Positions 34,814 through 46,897 of a DNA stretch of 64,000 nucleotides are shown here, piece after piece. The notes under the pieces are model-generated. The model was not told the DNA's origin and made no database searches. It worked only from the letters and a program-made list of their open reading frames with translations. The first letter of the stretch is position 1. Every line of letters begins with the position of its first letter. The position numbers and the translations under genes are program-made. This stretch comes from Sporothrix humicola (taxonomy: Eukaryota; Ascomycota; Sordariomycetes; Ophiostomatales; Ophiostomataceae): the NCBI GenBank assembly GCA_021396245.1, contig WNYE01000084.1:62001-126000 (forward strand). The letters are read 5' to 3'.

Positions 34814-37401
34814 ATGCGGCCCACCGATATCCAGCTCCTGTTCGAACGAACAAGCCAACCCGCCGGCGCCGGCTTCCCCGGCCAGAATGGCTCTGCCGTG
34901 TCTCCGGACGTGTCCGGCGAACTGTCCGCCGCCGAAAAAGCACAGCGCGTGGCCAGTCTGCAGCAGGTCCTGCTCGCCGTGCAGCACTACTGGGTCGCCG
35001 GGTCGCCGAGCATGGACCTGGCCGCTGAGATTCTCGGCGATGGCAGCCGAGATGGTGAGCACTACCCTCCTCCTCGATCAAACATATCTCATACTAACCC
35101 GGTGTAGCCACCTGGCGGATACCAATAGGCGAGTCCGGCCTGCTCGACTTCTTTCTCGGCATCCTGGCCGTTGACGGTCTCCGACAACCCCTGAAAATCC
35201 ACACCCTGCGCCTCATTGGCAACTCGTGCGCCGACGAAGGTGAGTCTCGTTCTCGGGGGAAGGAAGATATGCTGTCACAACCATTTTGTTAACAGGACAG
35301 ATGAGAACCGCGCCCGTGTTGTGGCCGGCAACCAGCTCGGCCGCATCGTGTCTCTGCTGGGAGATGACTCAATCCTAGCCTTTGTCATCCCAGTGCTCTA
35401 CAACATTTGTGTTGACTACGGTACGTTCTTCCCGTGATTTCTTGTCATGTTATGTTCATACTATGTTACTTTGTTTCCATCTTTCTCACCTCAATGTTGC
35501 GCTCCTGCTGACCATCTCACCCAGAGCCCGCACAACTGCAAGCCATCCAGGCAAATCTGAGCAGAGGACTGGTCTCCATCATGTCAGGGCCGCGCCTCGT
35601 CCAGTGCCGAGCGTTTTTGAATATCATTTGCAAGCTGCTCGGCCTGCTCGTCGCGAACGATCAGGAAGTGCAGTTTGCCGATCCAGCTACGCCGGCCTAC
35701 CTCTTACAACTCGCCACAAGCCCCGAGAATGCCCTCGATATCGAGGAGTTTAGTGTCCTCGTGTCGGTCGCGCTCGCCTATCTCACCTACGAACCCTTCC
35801 AGGAGGAGCTTATCCGCCAAAATAGCGTCCAGGCGCTCCTGACCGCCTTCTCCGACTCCTACACCAAGTACGATGTCGCCCAGATGGATCCAGAGGATGC
35901 CGCCGACTACAAGGCGCTCGGCAACCGCTTCATGCACATTATCGCCGATTTCGTCGCCCAGCCGTCATTTGAGACTCACTACACACTCAACTCGATCCCC
36001 GTCCAGATGCTGCGGTCGTGGGTCTCTAATACGTACACAAATGTCCACCTCAAGACGGCAGGATGTATTGCTCTCGGCAACTTGGCCCGTTCCGACCAGT
36101 CCAGCACCTACTTTGTGCAGGATCTCAAGATCCACATCCCTCTCATTCAGCTCCTGTCAAAACCCTACGCCAGCCTTCTGGACCTCTCATCAGATGCCGG
36201 CACCGAAGGCATCTCTCCCAGCTCTCAGCTCATCTACTCCGTCCTCTCCTACCTCAAAAACCTCGCCATCCCTACCGTCAACAAGCCCATCCTGGGCACT
36301 CTTCTTGACCCGCCTGCCAACATACTCCCTCGCCTGTGGGCGAGCACAGATTCGCAACCGCAGGTCCAGTTTGCCGCCGTCTCTCTAACGCGCCTGCTCA
36401 TCACCTCATGCCCCGCCAATGTGAGACGTATTTGCGCGCCGCTCTCGCCCGATCCAGCGTCGCCAGCCCACGACCGGAGCAACCTGCACGTGCTCATCTC
36501 TCTCTTCAAGCGAACAGAGGCCGAGAACACGAAAACAGAAGCGGCCCGCGCCATTGCCGCCGTCTGTCGTGTGCTGCACACGTCGTCTGACTCAGAAGAC
36601 GTCCTGCCCGAGGATTGGGAGCCCAGCGATGAGTCGTCTCCCTTTACCGGCTCCATCCAGACCAACAACAGCGGCGGCTTCGAGTCCTCGGAGCCGTCCC
36701 CCAACGACGCGTCCAGCGTGCCAGCGTCGGCGTCGGTTGACAGCAAAGAAGACACGGTCGTGCCAGACGTGTCGGCCCTCCCGGACAGCTCGGCCCTCTT
36801 ACGGCGAGCCCGCTTCTACGCCGCCCACATGGACATGTCCGACTGTTTGACCTATCTGGTGACACAGACACGGTTCCCCGTCCTGCGCTCTGAGACGTGG
36901 TTCGTGTCCGCCGTGCTCAGTCGGTCGACAGACGGTGCCCACCTGGTCATGCGCGCTCTTCAACCCTTCGAAGCATGCCGTGCCCTCGTGGAGGCCGTGT
37001 CCGGTCGGGATCTGGTCGAGGGTCATCGTCTGCCCGGCGGTGCTTCCTTATTGTCGGACGATGAGCTTCTGACAATGACTGACGCCACGGGTGCACCCGT
37101 CTCCCTGCCGTCTGCATCAGAACAGGGCAAACCGAGCGAGGGTGTGGATAACATCGTTGCCGAGACGCCGTCCTCGTCGGGACCTGGTATCGACGGCCTC
37201 GGCCTGGAGCCCCAGCAAGTTGACCCGGCCCAGGTCGCCAGCATGGCCCGCATTGACCGCGAGAATGGCCTTGTCCTGATCGCCGAGATCATGAAGAGCT
37301 ACGCCCACTTCTTGCCGCCGTTCCGTCGTGGCGTCTTTGAGCAGCTGCTCCAGACGGGCGGTGCACTTGTCGTGAGTGCGCGGTCCGAGAATGCCATGTG
37401 A
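34814..37401 (+). CDS. Armadillo-repeat protein, SmgGDS (RAP1GDS1)-like GTPase regulator
   Basis: Exons 34814-35054, 35108-35239, 35301-35420 and 35525-37401 (introns 53, 61 and 104 nt) give 789 aa. The splice joins restore the conserved block IGNSCADE-DENRARVVAG, typical of fungal SmgGDS-like proteins; the third exon needs the second of two adjacent AG acceptors (AACAGGACAG). The protein is mostly alpha-helical with armadillo-type repeats (for example KTAGCIALGNLARSD and AENTKTEAARAIAAVCRVL). A Ser/Pro-rich acidic insert (about 410-465) and a second low-complexity stretch (about 560-600) break the repeats. Family knowledge: SmgGDS proteins bind small GTPases of the Ras/Rho group with polybasic tails and act as chaperones or weak exchange factors in the cytoplasm. 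The specific partner here is unknown. Confidence 0.85.
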
Positions 37402-38093
37402 GATGGAACGATGACGTCTTCAAAAGCAAAATAAAGAAAAAATCATATACCAAAAGTAATTTCTTTTCAGAATAGCGATGCATCTAGATAGAACCCTCAG
37501 ATAAGAATAAGAATATACCAAATATACTTTATAAACTATGACGCATACAATATTGGTCTTGCCATTTTGTTAGTCTTGTCATTTGTCTCACATATTCATC
37601 ACGCATTCCCACATGGAGTAGTCTTTTATCTCTTTTTTTGTATTTGGTTGAATCATGACTCCCACCGTTTGAGTGAAATAAAAGGATAACAAAATAAAAT
37701 GAAACGACCCAAGAAAAAAAGACAAAACAAGAAAATACCGGTGTAAACACCCTTTTTGTATGCGGCCGGGTGAGGGTCTTCACTTCGATGTTCGAGGGGA
37801 CACGCCGCTCGGAATCTGTTCGAGGTCGAGGTCTCCCCGACTACCCCTTTTTCCTTTTTTGCTTTTCTCTGTTCCCTTTTTTCCCCATGTATTTTTTTGT
37901 CCTCTTCCTTGGGTTCACAACATCCTTCCCAACACAATGATGATGCCCATGTTGAGACGACGCCACACACAGCCCATAGTCATAGTTAACGTCGAAAGCG
38001 AAAGCGAAATCAAAGTCAAGTCGAAAAACAGAAACAACAGTCCATAAATTACTACATCTTCTTTCTTTCCATTCAGACAGAAAGACGAATAAT
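37402..38093. other. Intergenic spacer between convergent genes
   Basis: About 690 bases holding the 3' UTRs of the armadillo-repeat gene and the eL13 gene. AT-rich at 37,430-37,740. No gene seen. Confidence 0.6.
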
Positions 38094-39331
38094 CTATTTC
38101 TTGTTGGCCTCGGCCTCGGCCTTGTCCTTGGCCCGCTTCTCGCGCTTGCCAACCAGCTTGGCGTCTGACCGCGCCTTGCGCAGGGTGGCGTAGGCACCGG
38201 CCTCGAGGTTCGAGGGCAGCTCGCTGGTCTTGATCTCGGAGACGCCGGCGTTGCTGCTGACGATGGGGAGGGCGGCGGAGATCTGGGTGGCGGCCTGGCC
38301 GGCAGGGACCTTGGGCTTGGCGCCCTTGGTGGGGAAGACGAGCAGGCGGGCCTTGTAGGCCTTGAGGCGGGCAACGTTGGCGGCCAGCGACTCCTCGGAC
38401 AGGTTCTGGCGGCGGTGGTCGACGGAGATGCCGATGGTGGGGGCAAACAGACGGGGGACACCGGCGGCCTAGAGAGGGTTAGAGAATGAACATGATACAC
38501 GGGTAGGAAGAATCTGCCTCTACGCAGGGTGGGACGCACCTTCAGCTCAGCCAGGGTGAAACCACGGCCGGCACGGACTTTCCGGTTGTACTTGATGCTG
38601 GGGCAGCGGACAATCGGGCGGAGACGGTCGACGGGGCGGGGGGCGATGGCGGCAGCCTTGGTCTGGCGCGCGACACGGCGGCTGTGCTTCTTGCCGGCCT
38701 TTTGTGAAGTGAGTTAGCAATCATTCTTGACGTGGACGTACAACCACACGGTCAATACAATCTCCAATTTCCTTCTCTCCTTCTCTCCTCACACCCTCCA
38801 CGGATCATCTCGTCGACTCGACAGCCGGACAGCATTTCGACATGGCGGGTTGTCGTTGGTTGTCGTTTCGTCCAATGTGGGATCCAGTGTCGAATCTCGA
38901 AAATTTCTTCATCCGTCAAAATGCTGGCCGGTTGTCGTCGATGTCAATGTTGTGAGTGCCGTGAATTCCGTGAGTGCCGTAGATGTCGTCGTAGTCGATC
39001 CAGTCTCCTTCTTCCATCCTTCCCTCATCCATCTTCCTCTTCGCCAAAAGACAATGTCGTACCTGGTCAAAGTGCGTCCGGACGCGGCGCTGCCAATCCT
39101 TGCGGAAGTCTGTTGAAATCCTGTCAGTCCATTGTTCCTTCGATTCCGTATTGTATCTCAGATTTGTCGTCGGTTGATCGAAATCTCGTGTGCTCAAGGA
39201 AAGGGGAAAGGGCTCGACGAACGGTTGTTGGGGATCTGGTTGTTGTGCTTGATCGCCTGTAGAGAATAACGTTAGTATGTCGATAACGGTGACGGGAACA
39301 ATAAAAGAGTATCGTGACGGGAGCGTACCAT
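38094..39331 (-). CDS. rpl13: 60S ribosomal protein eL13
   Basis: Exons, in transcript order: 39331-39329 (ATG only), 39256-39223, 39109-39063, 38698-38540 and 38468-38094, giving 205 aa, close to the family's usual length of about 200-210. Introns are 72, 113, 364 and 71 nt. The N-terminus assembles to MAIKHNNQIPNNHFRKDWQ, then RRVRTHFDQAGKKHSRR, the hallmark of eL13; later conserved parts include RPIVRCPSIKYNRKVRAGRG and PRLFAPTIGISVDHRRQN. It is a structural protein of the large ribosomal subunit. The intron directly after the start codon and the 364 nt third intron are in keeping with intron-rich fungal ribosomal protein genes, where introns often tune expression. I found no clear box C/D snoRNA in the long intron. 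Confidence 0.96.
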
Positions 39332-40116
39332 TGTGTCTGTGTTGTCGATTCACCTGGGGAAAAGATGAGGTGTTGTCGATTGTTGTCGTCGTGATGGTTG
39401 AACAACAAAAAAGAGGAGGGAGGGACTCGTGCGAAAAAGCGAAGCGACTGTGAAAATCCGGCAGCAAGAGTAAGAGACTGGTTTGGTGGAGTGGGCTCAG
39501 AGTGCAGCGTGCGAGCGAGAGGGCACAGAGTGGGCAGGAGAAAAAAAATTGCGGGTAGTGCAAAAAAATTCAAGACTAGTTTTCCCGTTCACTTTTTTCC
39601 TTTTGGGGCACTCATGCCCCCAAGAGCAAGCCTGAGTGGACAAGTGGCCAATGAAAGGACGCCAAACAGAAAAGGCTCCGCTAAAAAGTGACAAAGCGGG
39701 GCGTCCAAGAACAGAAGGGTTAGAAAGCCCTACAGAAAAAGATCCGTCACGTGTGCTTATGTAAAGCTGGTTCACGTGGCGATAAGCTCACACCAAAAGT
39801 CTTATCGTAAATTGCTTATATCCATTTCGCGCATCGCGACGGACCCACATCTCTTCATATTTTATGTGTGGTCCCAAGCATTTGATCTGATTCATCTATT
39901 AATTACTATTGAATATGGTAAGGAGGGTGATGCGAATACCCTCTTCTTTTGGAAATGAAACAAACACCACCCAGTATATATGAGAAACCGCGCCTTAAAA
40001 AACCGTAATGCCCAAGAACGCCAACGCAAAATGACCAAGAAAAAGATATACAAAGAATCAAAAGGTATACAAGAACAGTGGCCCAAATAAAGGACAAAAC
40101 AAAAAGAGGCAAAAGA
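39332..40116. other. Promoter region of rpl13 and 3' flank of GT90 gene
   Basis: About 785 bases. No gene recognised; AT-rich from 39,780 to 40,090. Confidence 0.6.
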
Positions 40117-42069
40117 CTATGCAGCTCCCTCGGTGGCGGGAATGAGATCGGCAGTGTAGCCGAGCTTCAGACGGTTCTCGTCGCAGACACGCGCAAACTC
40201 GAGCAGCAGCCGCCATGTGTATAGCAGCATGTCGTCGCGGCGCAGCACCTTCTCGCCCCAGCGCTTGCCGACCGAGGCCAGCATGCGGGCCGCGGCGTCG
40301 CCCTTGGCCGAGCTGGTAAAGTAGTCGAGCACGGCGTGCAGGTCCTGGAAGGTGTTGTCCAGGGGCGCAAAGTGGACCCAGGGCGCAAGACGGTCGTCGT
40401 GCCACTCGGCGTAGATAGTGGCCTTGAGCGGCAGGCTGGTGGACAGCAGCAGGCCGCGGAAGCGGGCACTGAAGCTGTTGCCGTCGGCGTCGGGGATAAA
40501 CTTGTTGACGTACTGCTCGGCCATGGGCTTGCTGGGCAGGGCCTGGAAGTGGGGGTTGATGTAGTCGCACTCGCCGGCCGGGAAGCACAGCAGGTCAGTA
40601 AAGCCGGCATCGGCAAACTCGGTCAGGAAATCGCCGACCGACAGGTTGCGGCGGCGCTTGTAGTCGTACATGGACAGCGGGGCCATGTCAAAGGTCATGG
40701 CGCGGGCGCCATCGTGCTCGAGCTGGGAGACCGTGGTGCCGTTGAGCATTTCGAGCAGCCGGTGGCGCTGGAAGTGCGACCAGTTCTCCTTCTTGTTGCG
40801 GCCGCCCGAGGCTACGCCACGCCAGATGATACCCGTCTTCTTCTGGGACCACTGGGGGCCGTGGCCGTTGCCGCCAGAATAAAAGGGGTCGCTGGTCAGG
40901 TACATTGCACCGGGGATCAGAATGTCGTTGTTCGTGGTCAGCTTACAGCCGCTGAAGAGCGGGATCAGCTCTGTCGAGGTGGAGATGGACAGGGGTTCGA
41001 TAAATGTGCCGTGCAGCGAGCGAAGGTGCGGCTGGGTGCACGTGTCGGCGGATGCGGTAAAGTTCTTGACGTAGCCTTCAGATGAGAACTTGGGGTGCCA
41101 GTCCGAGGGGATAGTCGGCGAGCGAGAGAAGTCCTTGAGGGCCGGGATGTCGCGACTCGGGCTTCCGGGCGCACAGGCGGCGCGCGACAGGTCCCAGTAC
41201 TGGGGCGAGTTGTTGTGAATCCACTCCGGGTCGTAGGCCTTGGTCTCGTTGGCGCCCTTGGCCTCGTCAATGTACGCCAGGCCGCGGTACTTGTCGACTG
41301 CCTGCTTGGGATCAACCATCTCGCGGGCAGCCTCGCCCTTTTGGACCAGAGCCGTAATCTCCTCCCACTTGACCAGCAGCCGTGACTCGTCCATGTAGTT
41401 GATTGGCAGATCGACGTCCGGCAGATGCGGCGCGGCCTCCTTGACCAGGTCCGTCCACAGCTTCAGCCACGGCACGCGGCCCGTAATGTCACCGACGCCC
41501 TCGGCCTTGCCGTTGCGTACGCGAACAACGTGGTGCCATGCAGCGGCGCGGCCTGCCAGCTGGTTGGGCTCGAGGCCCCAAAAGGGGTTCAGGTCGTGGT
41601 AGATGCGGTCGAAAAAGTCCTCGACGACGATCGCGTCGTGGGCCACGGCGTACTCCATCCATTTGTCAAAGCCGGGAGGCGGGTGGCGGCCGCGGCGCTC
41701 GCGGTACTTGGCGGCAGCGGTTCCGAGATCATGCGACTGCTTCGCCAGGAGGGTTTCGTGGTATTTGCGGGAGTCGGCGATCAGGCGGTCGATGGCGTGC
41801 AGCTCGCTGTCGGAAACGTTGCGGACAAAGCGGTCGTACTCGGCGGTGGCCTCGGTAGCCTCGGTGTCGGGGTTCGCGCTCAGATGCGGGATCTTGGGGA
41901 TCTTGGAGGTGACATTGCGGACCTTGTCGGGGTGGTACTCGAACAGGAGGAAGCTGGTGGCGGCGAGGGTGACGATGCCTGCGATGAAGGCGAAGCGGGC
42001 GATGGACGAGAAGGATTCGGGGCCTCGACGGCTGGAGAAGACCGTGCCAGCCTTGCGGAAGAACATCAT
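40117..42069 (-). CDS. CAP10-type glycosyltransferase (GT90), Golgi type II membrane protein
   Basis: Single exon, 650 aa from the first ATG of a Met-Met pair; the frame extends further upstream only from TTG. A short basic cytoplasmic N-terminus is followed by one membrane helix (about residues 20-40, FAFIAGIVTLAATSFLLF), then a stem and a lumenal catalytic domain. The C-terminal half matches the CAP10/DUF821 (GT90) family: GVASGGRNKKENWSHFQRHR, the tract MYDYKRRRNLSVGDFL, and RGLLLSTSLPLKATIYAEWHD. Known members include Cryptococcus Cap10/Cxt1, which add xylose to mannan or capsule glycans, and the animal O-glucosyltransferase POGLUT1. A role in decorating cell-wall or glycoprotein glycans in the Golgi is likely; donor and acceptor are unknown. 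Confidence 0.9.
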   Translation of the reverse strand: MMFFRKAGTVFSSRRGPESFSSIARFAFIAGIVTLAATSFLLFEYHPDKVRNVTSKIPKIPHLSANPDTEATEATAEYDRFVRNVSDSELHAIDRLIADSRKYHETLLAKQSHDLGTAAAKYRERRGRHPPPGFDKWMEYAVAHDAIVVEDFFDRIYHDLNPFWGLEPNQLAGRAAAWHHVVRVRNGKAEGVGDITGRVPWLKLWTDLVKEAAPHLPDVDLPINYMDESRLLVKWEEITALVQKGEAAREMVDPKQAVDKYRGLAYIDEAKGANETKAYDPEWIHNNSPQYWDLSRAACAPGSPSRDIPALKDFSRSPTIPSDWHPKFSSEGYVKNFTASADTCTQPHLRSLHGTFIEPLSISTSTELIPLFSGCKLTTNNDILIPGAMYLTSDPFYSGGNGHGPQWSQKKTGIIWRGVASGGRNKKENWSHFQRHRLLEMLNGTTVSQLEHDGARAMTFDMAPLSMYDYKRRRNLSVGDFLTEFADAGFTDLLCFPAGECDYINPHFQALPSKPMAEQYVNKFIPDADGNSFSARFRGLLLSTSLPLKATIYAEWHDDRLAPWVHFAPLDNTFQDLHAVLDYFTSSAKGDAAARMLASVGKRWGEKVLRRDDMLLYTWRLLLEFARVCDENRLKLGYTADLIPATEGAA

Positions 42070-43946
42070 GGTTGGAGGAGCCGAAAAGAAGCCGAGAAAA
42101 AGAAGTCGAGAACAAGACAGCTGCCCAGATAGAGTGATGAGAGGAAGAGAAAAGGAATAAGCAAAAAGGCTTGGTCCCAAGAAGCCCTTGAATGCTCGAT
42201 GGCAGCTTAACCAAGAAAGCTGCAGCTGAGACGGAAGAGCATGGGAAAGGGAGGTGATGGCGAAAGAGAATCAAGGAGAGACAAGAAAGACGAGAACAGA
42301 CAAGAAAACAAAAACAAAGGGGTCAGGCAAGCATCGCCAAAAAAGGGAGGAGATACTTCGCTGAAAGGGAATGGGAAAGAAGGGAAAGAGGTAAAAGAGA
42401 GGCAGGAAGGTTGCACCTGACGAACGGTAGAAAAGACGTTTCGTGATACGGCCCTACGCACTACGAAGAAAAATAGGGGGCGTCTCCCCAAGAATGCGCG
42501 AGGAACATGACAGAACAAAAGGCGACCAGGGGGGAAAGGCAGGAACCACTAGAAGCGAACAAAAAAGTCTTGGTGGTCCCACTTGGCAGGAAGCGACTGC
42601 ATTGCGAAAGAGAAAGAGGCAGGCGAGGCAGGGCCACAGGGCGGAAATTAGCTTCTTGGTCAGATACGGGTGGTTCCTTCCAAACTGTCGCATTCTCATC
42701 TCAGATGTCCACTGAAGACCAGCAGGTCAGCACGTTATGTCGAGTTTCTTCAGGCCCTGTTAGTGCCATTCTGCTGATTCTAGTGGATAATCGCGTTGTC
42801 TCTCTGGAGAAAACACGCGCATTCTCGCGGTCGGCTCAATTAAACTTTTTTGGCTCCGGGGCAGTTTTGACGTCTTTTTCTATCCCATGTTCCAGTGGCT
42901 TGGGTGGAGTACACGGCACATTAACACCCAAAAAGGAAAGGCCAGGGCGTGCTGTTGGTGGGTTTGGTAAGTTTTTCTTCTATTTTCTGCATTCTTGGGG
43001 TCCAAAAAACCATACAAAACTGAGAGAAAACTTCCACTGAACGGCGCAGCAGGCAGCAATCAATTTGAGTTTCGAGTTGCATGCTGATTGTAGTGTTGGA
43101 CTGTTGGTCGGGCGTTCATATTATCGACATTTATAAAGTTGTTCGAAGATCTGGGTTTAAGGTGAAGCAAAAAGCCATGATGTGAAATCGAGAGAGAGAT
43201 GACAATAAGCGCTAGATGGAATGTCCGTATTCGTCTCATAGAAAGGCACAAAATAAGCTATTGATCGATCGATCGATCTGTGCAGGATAATGGTTGAACA
43301 GCTACTGTGTAACAAGGGTCTTGCCGCCAAACGGTCGTATCTGAGTATGTCTTGAGCAACGGCTCTTCCCAGTGGTGAAGGATTTCGCTTATGGAAAGAA
43401 CTGTCTTGATAGGCAATTGATAGGACCTATTATGTAGGGGATAGATTGAGACAGGTTCCAAGGATTCCTCAATTGAGGCAATATGCTGCATGGTGTCACG
43501 ATATCCCCATTCGTACGATTGGTGAGAGGATGCAGAATCCTTGGGCTTATCTCGCATTTATCAATTTATTGCTTTTGGGTTTATCTGCTGTATGGCGGTG
43601 CGGGATGGGCTAATGTATATTAATATATTCAGGCTGTTGTGAGGTTCGTATTCGATCCTTGAAACTCTATTTTTGTTACCGGTTTATATTTTTGTCATAA
43701 TTTATCAAATGAATTTATTTCAAGAAAACTGTTCTCAACGAGAAAAAAATTATAAAAAAAAAGACTAAGGAAGAAAACCCAATTAACAATAACTTGGATA
43801 ACCTAAGAATAAGTAAAAGTGAAACAAATATAAGATATCGTAAAGTAACAATATATCGGCGATGGCAACTGTCGATGAAGTGAGAGGTTGAAATTCGAGA
43901 AAGCGCGGAACTAAACATATAGTCCACACTAGTAGCCACTTCTTCC
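42070..43946. other. Intergenic region with AT-rich island
   Basis: About 1.9 kb. No protein gene supported. From about 43,560 the sequence becomes clearly AT-rich up to the 5S rRNA gene, unlike the GC-rich genes around it. A (GATC)4 microsatellite lies at 43,263-43,278. Confidence 0.5.
43263..43278. repeat. (GATC)4 microsatellite
   Basis: Four perfect tandem copies of the palindromic tetramer GATC. Simple repeat. Confidence 0.9.
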
Positions 43947-44065
43947 ACGTACGGCCATAGATACTGGAAAATACGGGATCCCGTCCGCTCTCCCCTAGTC
44001 AAACCAGTAATCGGCGGATTAGTAGTTGGGTCGGTGACGACCAGCGAATACCCGCTGCTGTACGT
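43947..44065 (+). rRNA. 5S ribosomal RNA, dispersed single copy
   Basis: About 119 bases with a 9-bp closing helix (ACGTACGGC pairing with GCTGTACGT, including one G-U). Internal signatures of fungal 5S are present: GGGATCCCGTCCGCTCT in the first half, TTAGTAGTTGGGT in the A-box region, and CGGTGACGACCAGCGAATACC in the C-box region. A T7 run follows at once as Pol III terminator. Filamentous ascomycetes usually scatter 5S genes through the genome instead of placing them in the rDNA repeat. Compared with the common type I remember for this group, the stretch after the first helix (CATAGATACTGGAAAATACGG) and the central part look divergent, so this may be a minor variant or a decaying copy. The closing helix being intact favours a working gene. 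Confidence 0.9.
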
Positions 44066-46897
44066 TTTTTTGTCGATTTTGGTGATGTTAAATTTTTCTT
44101 TTTGGAAAGAAAAGAAAACCCCCTTTTTTTGTTCGTGATATCTTAAAGGTTTTTTTTCCTTGTGTGGTATTGGCCCCCAATAAGTGGAAGGCCAATCACC
44201 GTCCTTCTCAACTTTCGTCCAGTCATGTGGTGTACTTCGTACGTCGTACTTTACCTTGTATTGTTGACTTTTTTATTGCAAGTTATTTTCACTTCCACAC
44301 AGAAGAAGACAAGCTTTCCATCTTCTGTGGCAACTTACTTTTTTATTTAGAAAAGAAGACGAGAAACATAGCACATTTACTTCTCCGACAACAGGGACAG
44401 GTAAACTGTACGGAGTACGGAGTACGGAGTACAGCTTTCACATAATTTTTGTTCTTTAACAAAATGCAACGTGGAAGGGGAATGGCGGAAAGGTTCATTG
44501 ATAAGCTCACAGACTGCAACTGGCATGCCCAGCCGAGCCCGGATCGCGAAAAAGCGAATGTCATGTCATGAGCTTAATTTTCAAGAGGCGTTATCCCCGT
44601 GCTCGTCCGTCTCCATCTTCGTACGACCCTACGATGAAACGCGCTGGTGATTCTTGTTCTCCTGTCAGCTTCTTTCGCCTTCTGCAATGGGTTGAGTGTG
44701 GGGACATCTTTTGTGATTCGGTGACATTTGAATTCAAAGCCAAAAGGGGCAGCCAGGGGCGAAAGATATCACAGACTTGGAGCTTTACAACTCTTCCCCC
44801 CGCTGGATTCCCATGAGCCTGGGATAAAGTGTAAGATGCATGCCACGTTGACAGAGGATGCCGATGAACATGCACATTAGTGAACATCGATTTGTCGTAC
44901 GTGGAAAATACCAACTGTGGGATCCTTCTAGGGATGGGGAGGCACAAAAGGATTGCATATGTGTAGAGGGTATATTGAAGATGCAACAAGTGAAACAGAT
45001 GGATTAAAGACTGAAGGCTGTCAACGTCAACTGACATTTGACCGATCTGTCAAAGAGATATATCAAAGAAGGACCGTGTCAAAGGCAGTACTTTTGTATT
45101 CGTTCATTAAAATCCCCGTTGAACACCAGATGAACATTTATGCTCTCCCTGGTCGCCAGAGCCAGAGGAGTAAAAATGTCCGAGGGTCTGCACAAGCGAA
45201 GATTCCAAAGAGCAAACCTTATTTGTCCTGCTGCGACTCTGCCTTTTTCTGGGCAAGAGATATCTGCATTTTCTCTCTTCCTTCTTCCCCCTCAAAAGCT
45301 TGGCTAGAATCCAAACATTGGAACATTCTGGACCCTGAAGCCTGTTCCTCGCCTTTTTCATCCTTTTGATCATCTGGCGCTTGCTGCGAAAAAGATGACC
45401 ACCAAAATACACATCAAAACACCCCTGCAAGCTATCTGTAAGGGGCAGGGCCCGCCCGCACCCAGACCCAACAACCACGTTTTGAAACGGCGCCAGCGCA
45501 AAAGAGGCAAAACCGCCACCAAAAAGGCAGAATAGGGGAACACCAGCTTACCAGCATCTTGCAAACAACTGTCAGCGGATTTTCGGGGCCTTTTTCTGTA
45601 GACTGTGATTCACCCCCGACCGACTGAACCCTGCTGTTTATCGTCCTTTTTAGGCTTGGCCTCTCACCCCAGGGGCTGTTTTCTGGGCCTTTCTTTGGGG
45701 ACCGTCTTCTTGGGCTGTTTTGTGTCGATCTTTAAATTGCAGGGAGGACAGGAGAAAAGGAGGGGAAGGTTTTGACGACAGCAAACAAACATTTCCAAAC
45801 AACTAACAAACCGTATGGATGATTCTTTTCTCACTCAATTCTCACGATTATGGACGCCACAGAACGACTGGTTATCGTGAATTCGTAGCAGACGCCAGCA
45901 TCTTCACTCTTCTTATTTTTGGGCGGTTCGGCTTGGCGGGCGTCTATCTCTGCAGCCTGCCGCTGGCAGCTGTCTGTGTTCAACTTCCGATTCAAAATTC
46001 AATTATCGCAGTGCAGAACGACCACGATGCTGCATATGTTATTCTCGTGCCTGGCATGGCCGACATGCCCCTTAATATATCATTGTGTCGTCTTTGCATT
46101 CACGATTCTCGTTCGGATTGCAAATTCAAAAGAACGATAATGGACAACCGTTTAAACGTAAAAATAAAAATGCATGTCCTGAGTAAAATGCAAACGCCCA
46201 CATCGGGAAACCCCACAAGCCCCTCGACTCTTTCTGTTTGGGTCTATGTGCGTGTCCAGGGTGAGAATAAAAATGAAAAGGTGAAAACCACCGTGCCTGT
46301 CGACCAGCATCGACCAGCATCAGACCAGGGCCCGGCCCCTTGGCGGAGACTGGTCAGCGTGTGTTTGGCCGACGGGGAATTTCTTTTCGTCGTTTCGGTC
46401 TTTTCTATCAAGAGTGTTTATAAGTGCATCGCCGTCTTCTTCTCCTTTCTTTTGTTTTGTTTCTTCCTCTCACCACCTTTCTTTTCATCTTTTGTCTTTA
46501 TCTCGTCTTCGTCGTCCTTTCGTTCTTTGTTCAAACTTACATTCTTTTCTCTGTCTTTACACTCTCTTTTGATCTTTACTTTCGTTACCTTCATACTGTT
46601 TCTTCGAAACACTTACGTTCTTTCTTGACGGAACGACGTCCTTCTTTTCTTTTTGAATCCTCAAACTTTTTTGTGATATTCCACAGTACATTCTCTTTCA
46701 AGCTTGACGCATTTCACAGACCAGCCTGGTTACCATTCATCGATTTTTCTTTGCACCATCTCGATTATCTCGATCATCTCGACCGCCATCAACATCCTCT
46801 TTCTAAATTTTGTGCTTCCGGAACAGCACATATTTTTCAACTAGTCCTAGCGACTTTTATCGTCATCAACCTTTTCGATACATTCTCGACCTGCACA
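44066..46897. other. Intergenic region, no supported gene
   Basis: About 2.8 kb. It contains three overlapping TACGGAGTA motifs at 44,409-44,431 and a strongly CT-rich stretch from about 46,420 that runs into the DUF1996 gene and is probably its promoter and 5' leader. The open frame covering 45.8-46.6 kb is low in complexity and not supported. Confidence 0.5.
44409..44431. repeat. Three overlapping TACGGAGTA copies
   Basis: A 7-base period (TACGGAG) repeated so that three TACGGAGTA 9-mers overlap by two bases. The same 9-mer occurs singly at five other intergenic places in the window. Confidence 0.85.

Noticed and set aside
38699..39062. snoRNA inside the long rpl13 intron
   Set aside because: No convincing box C (RTGATGA) and box D (CTGA) pair with terminal stem was found by eye.
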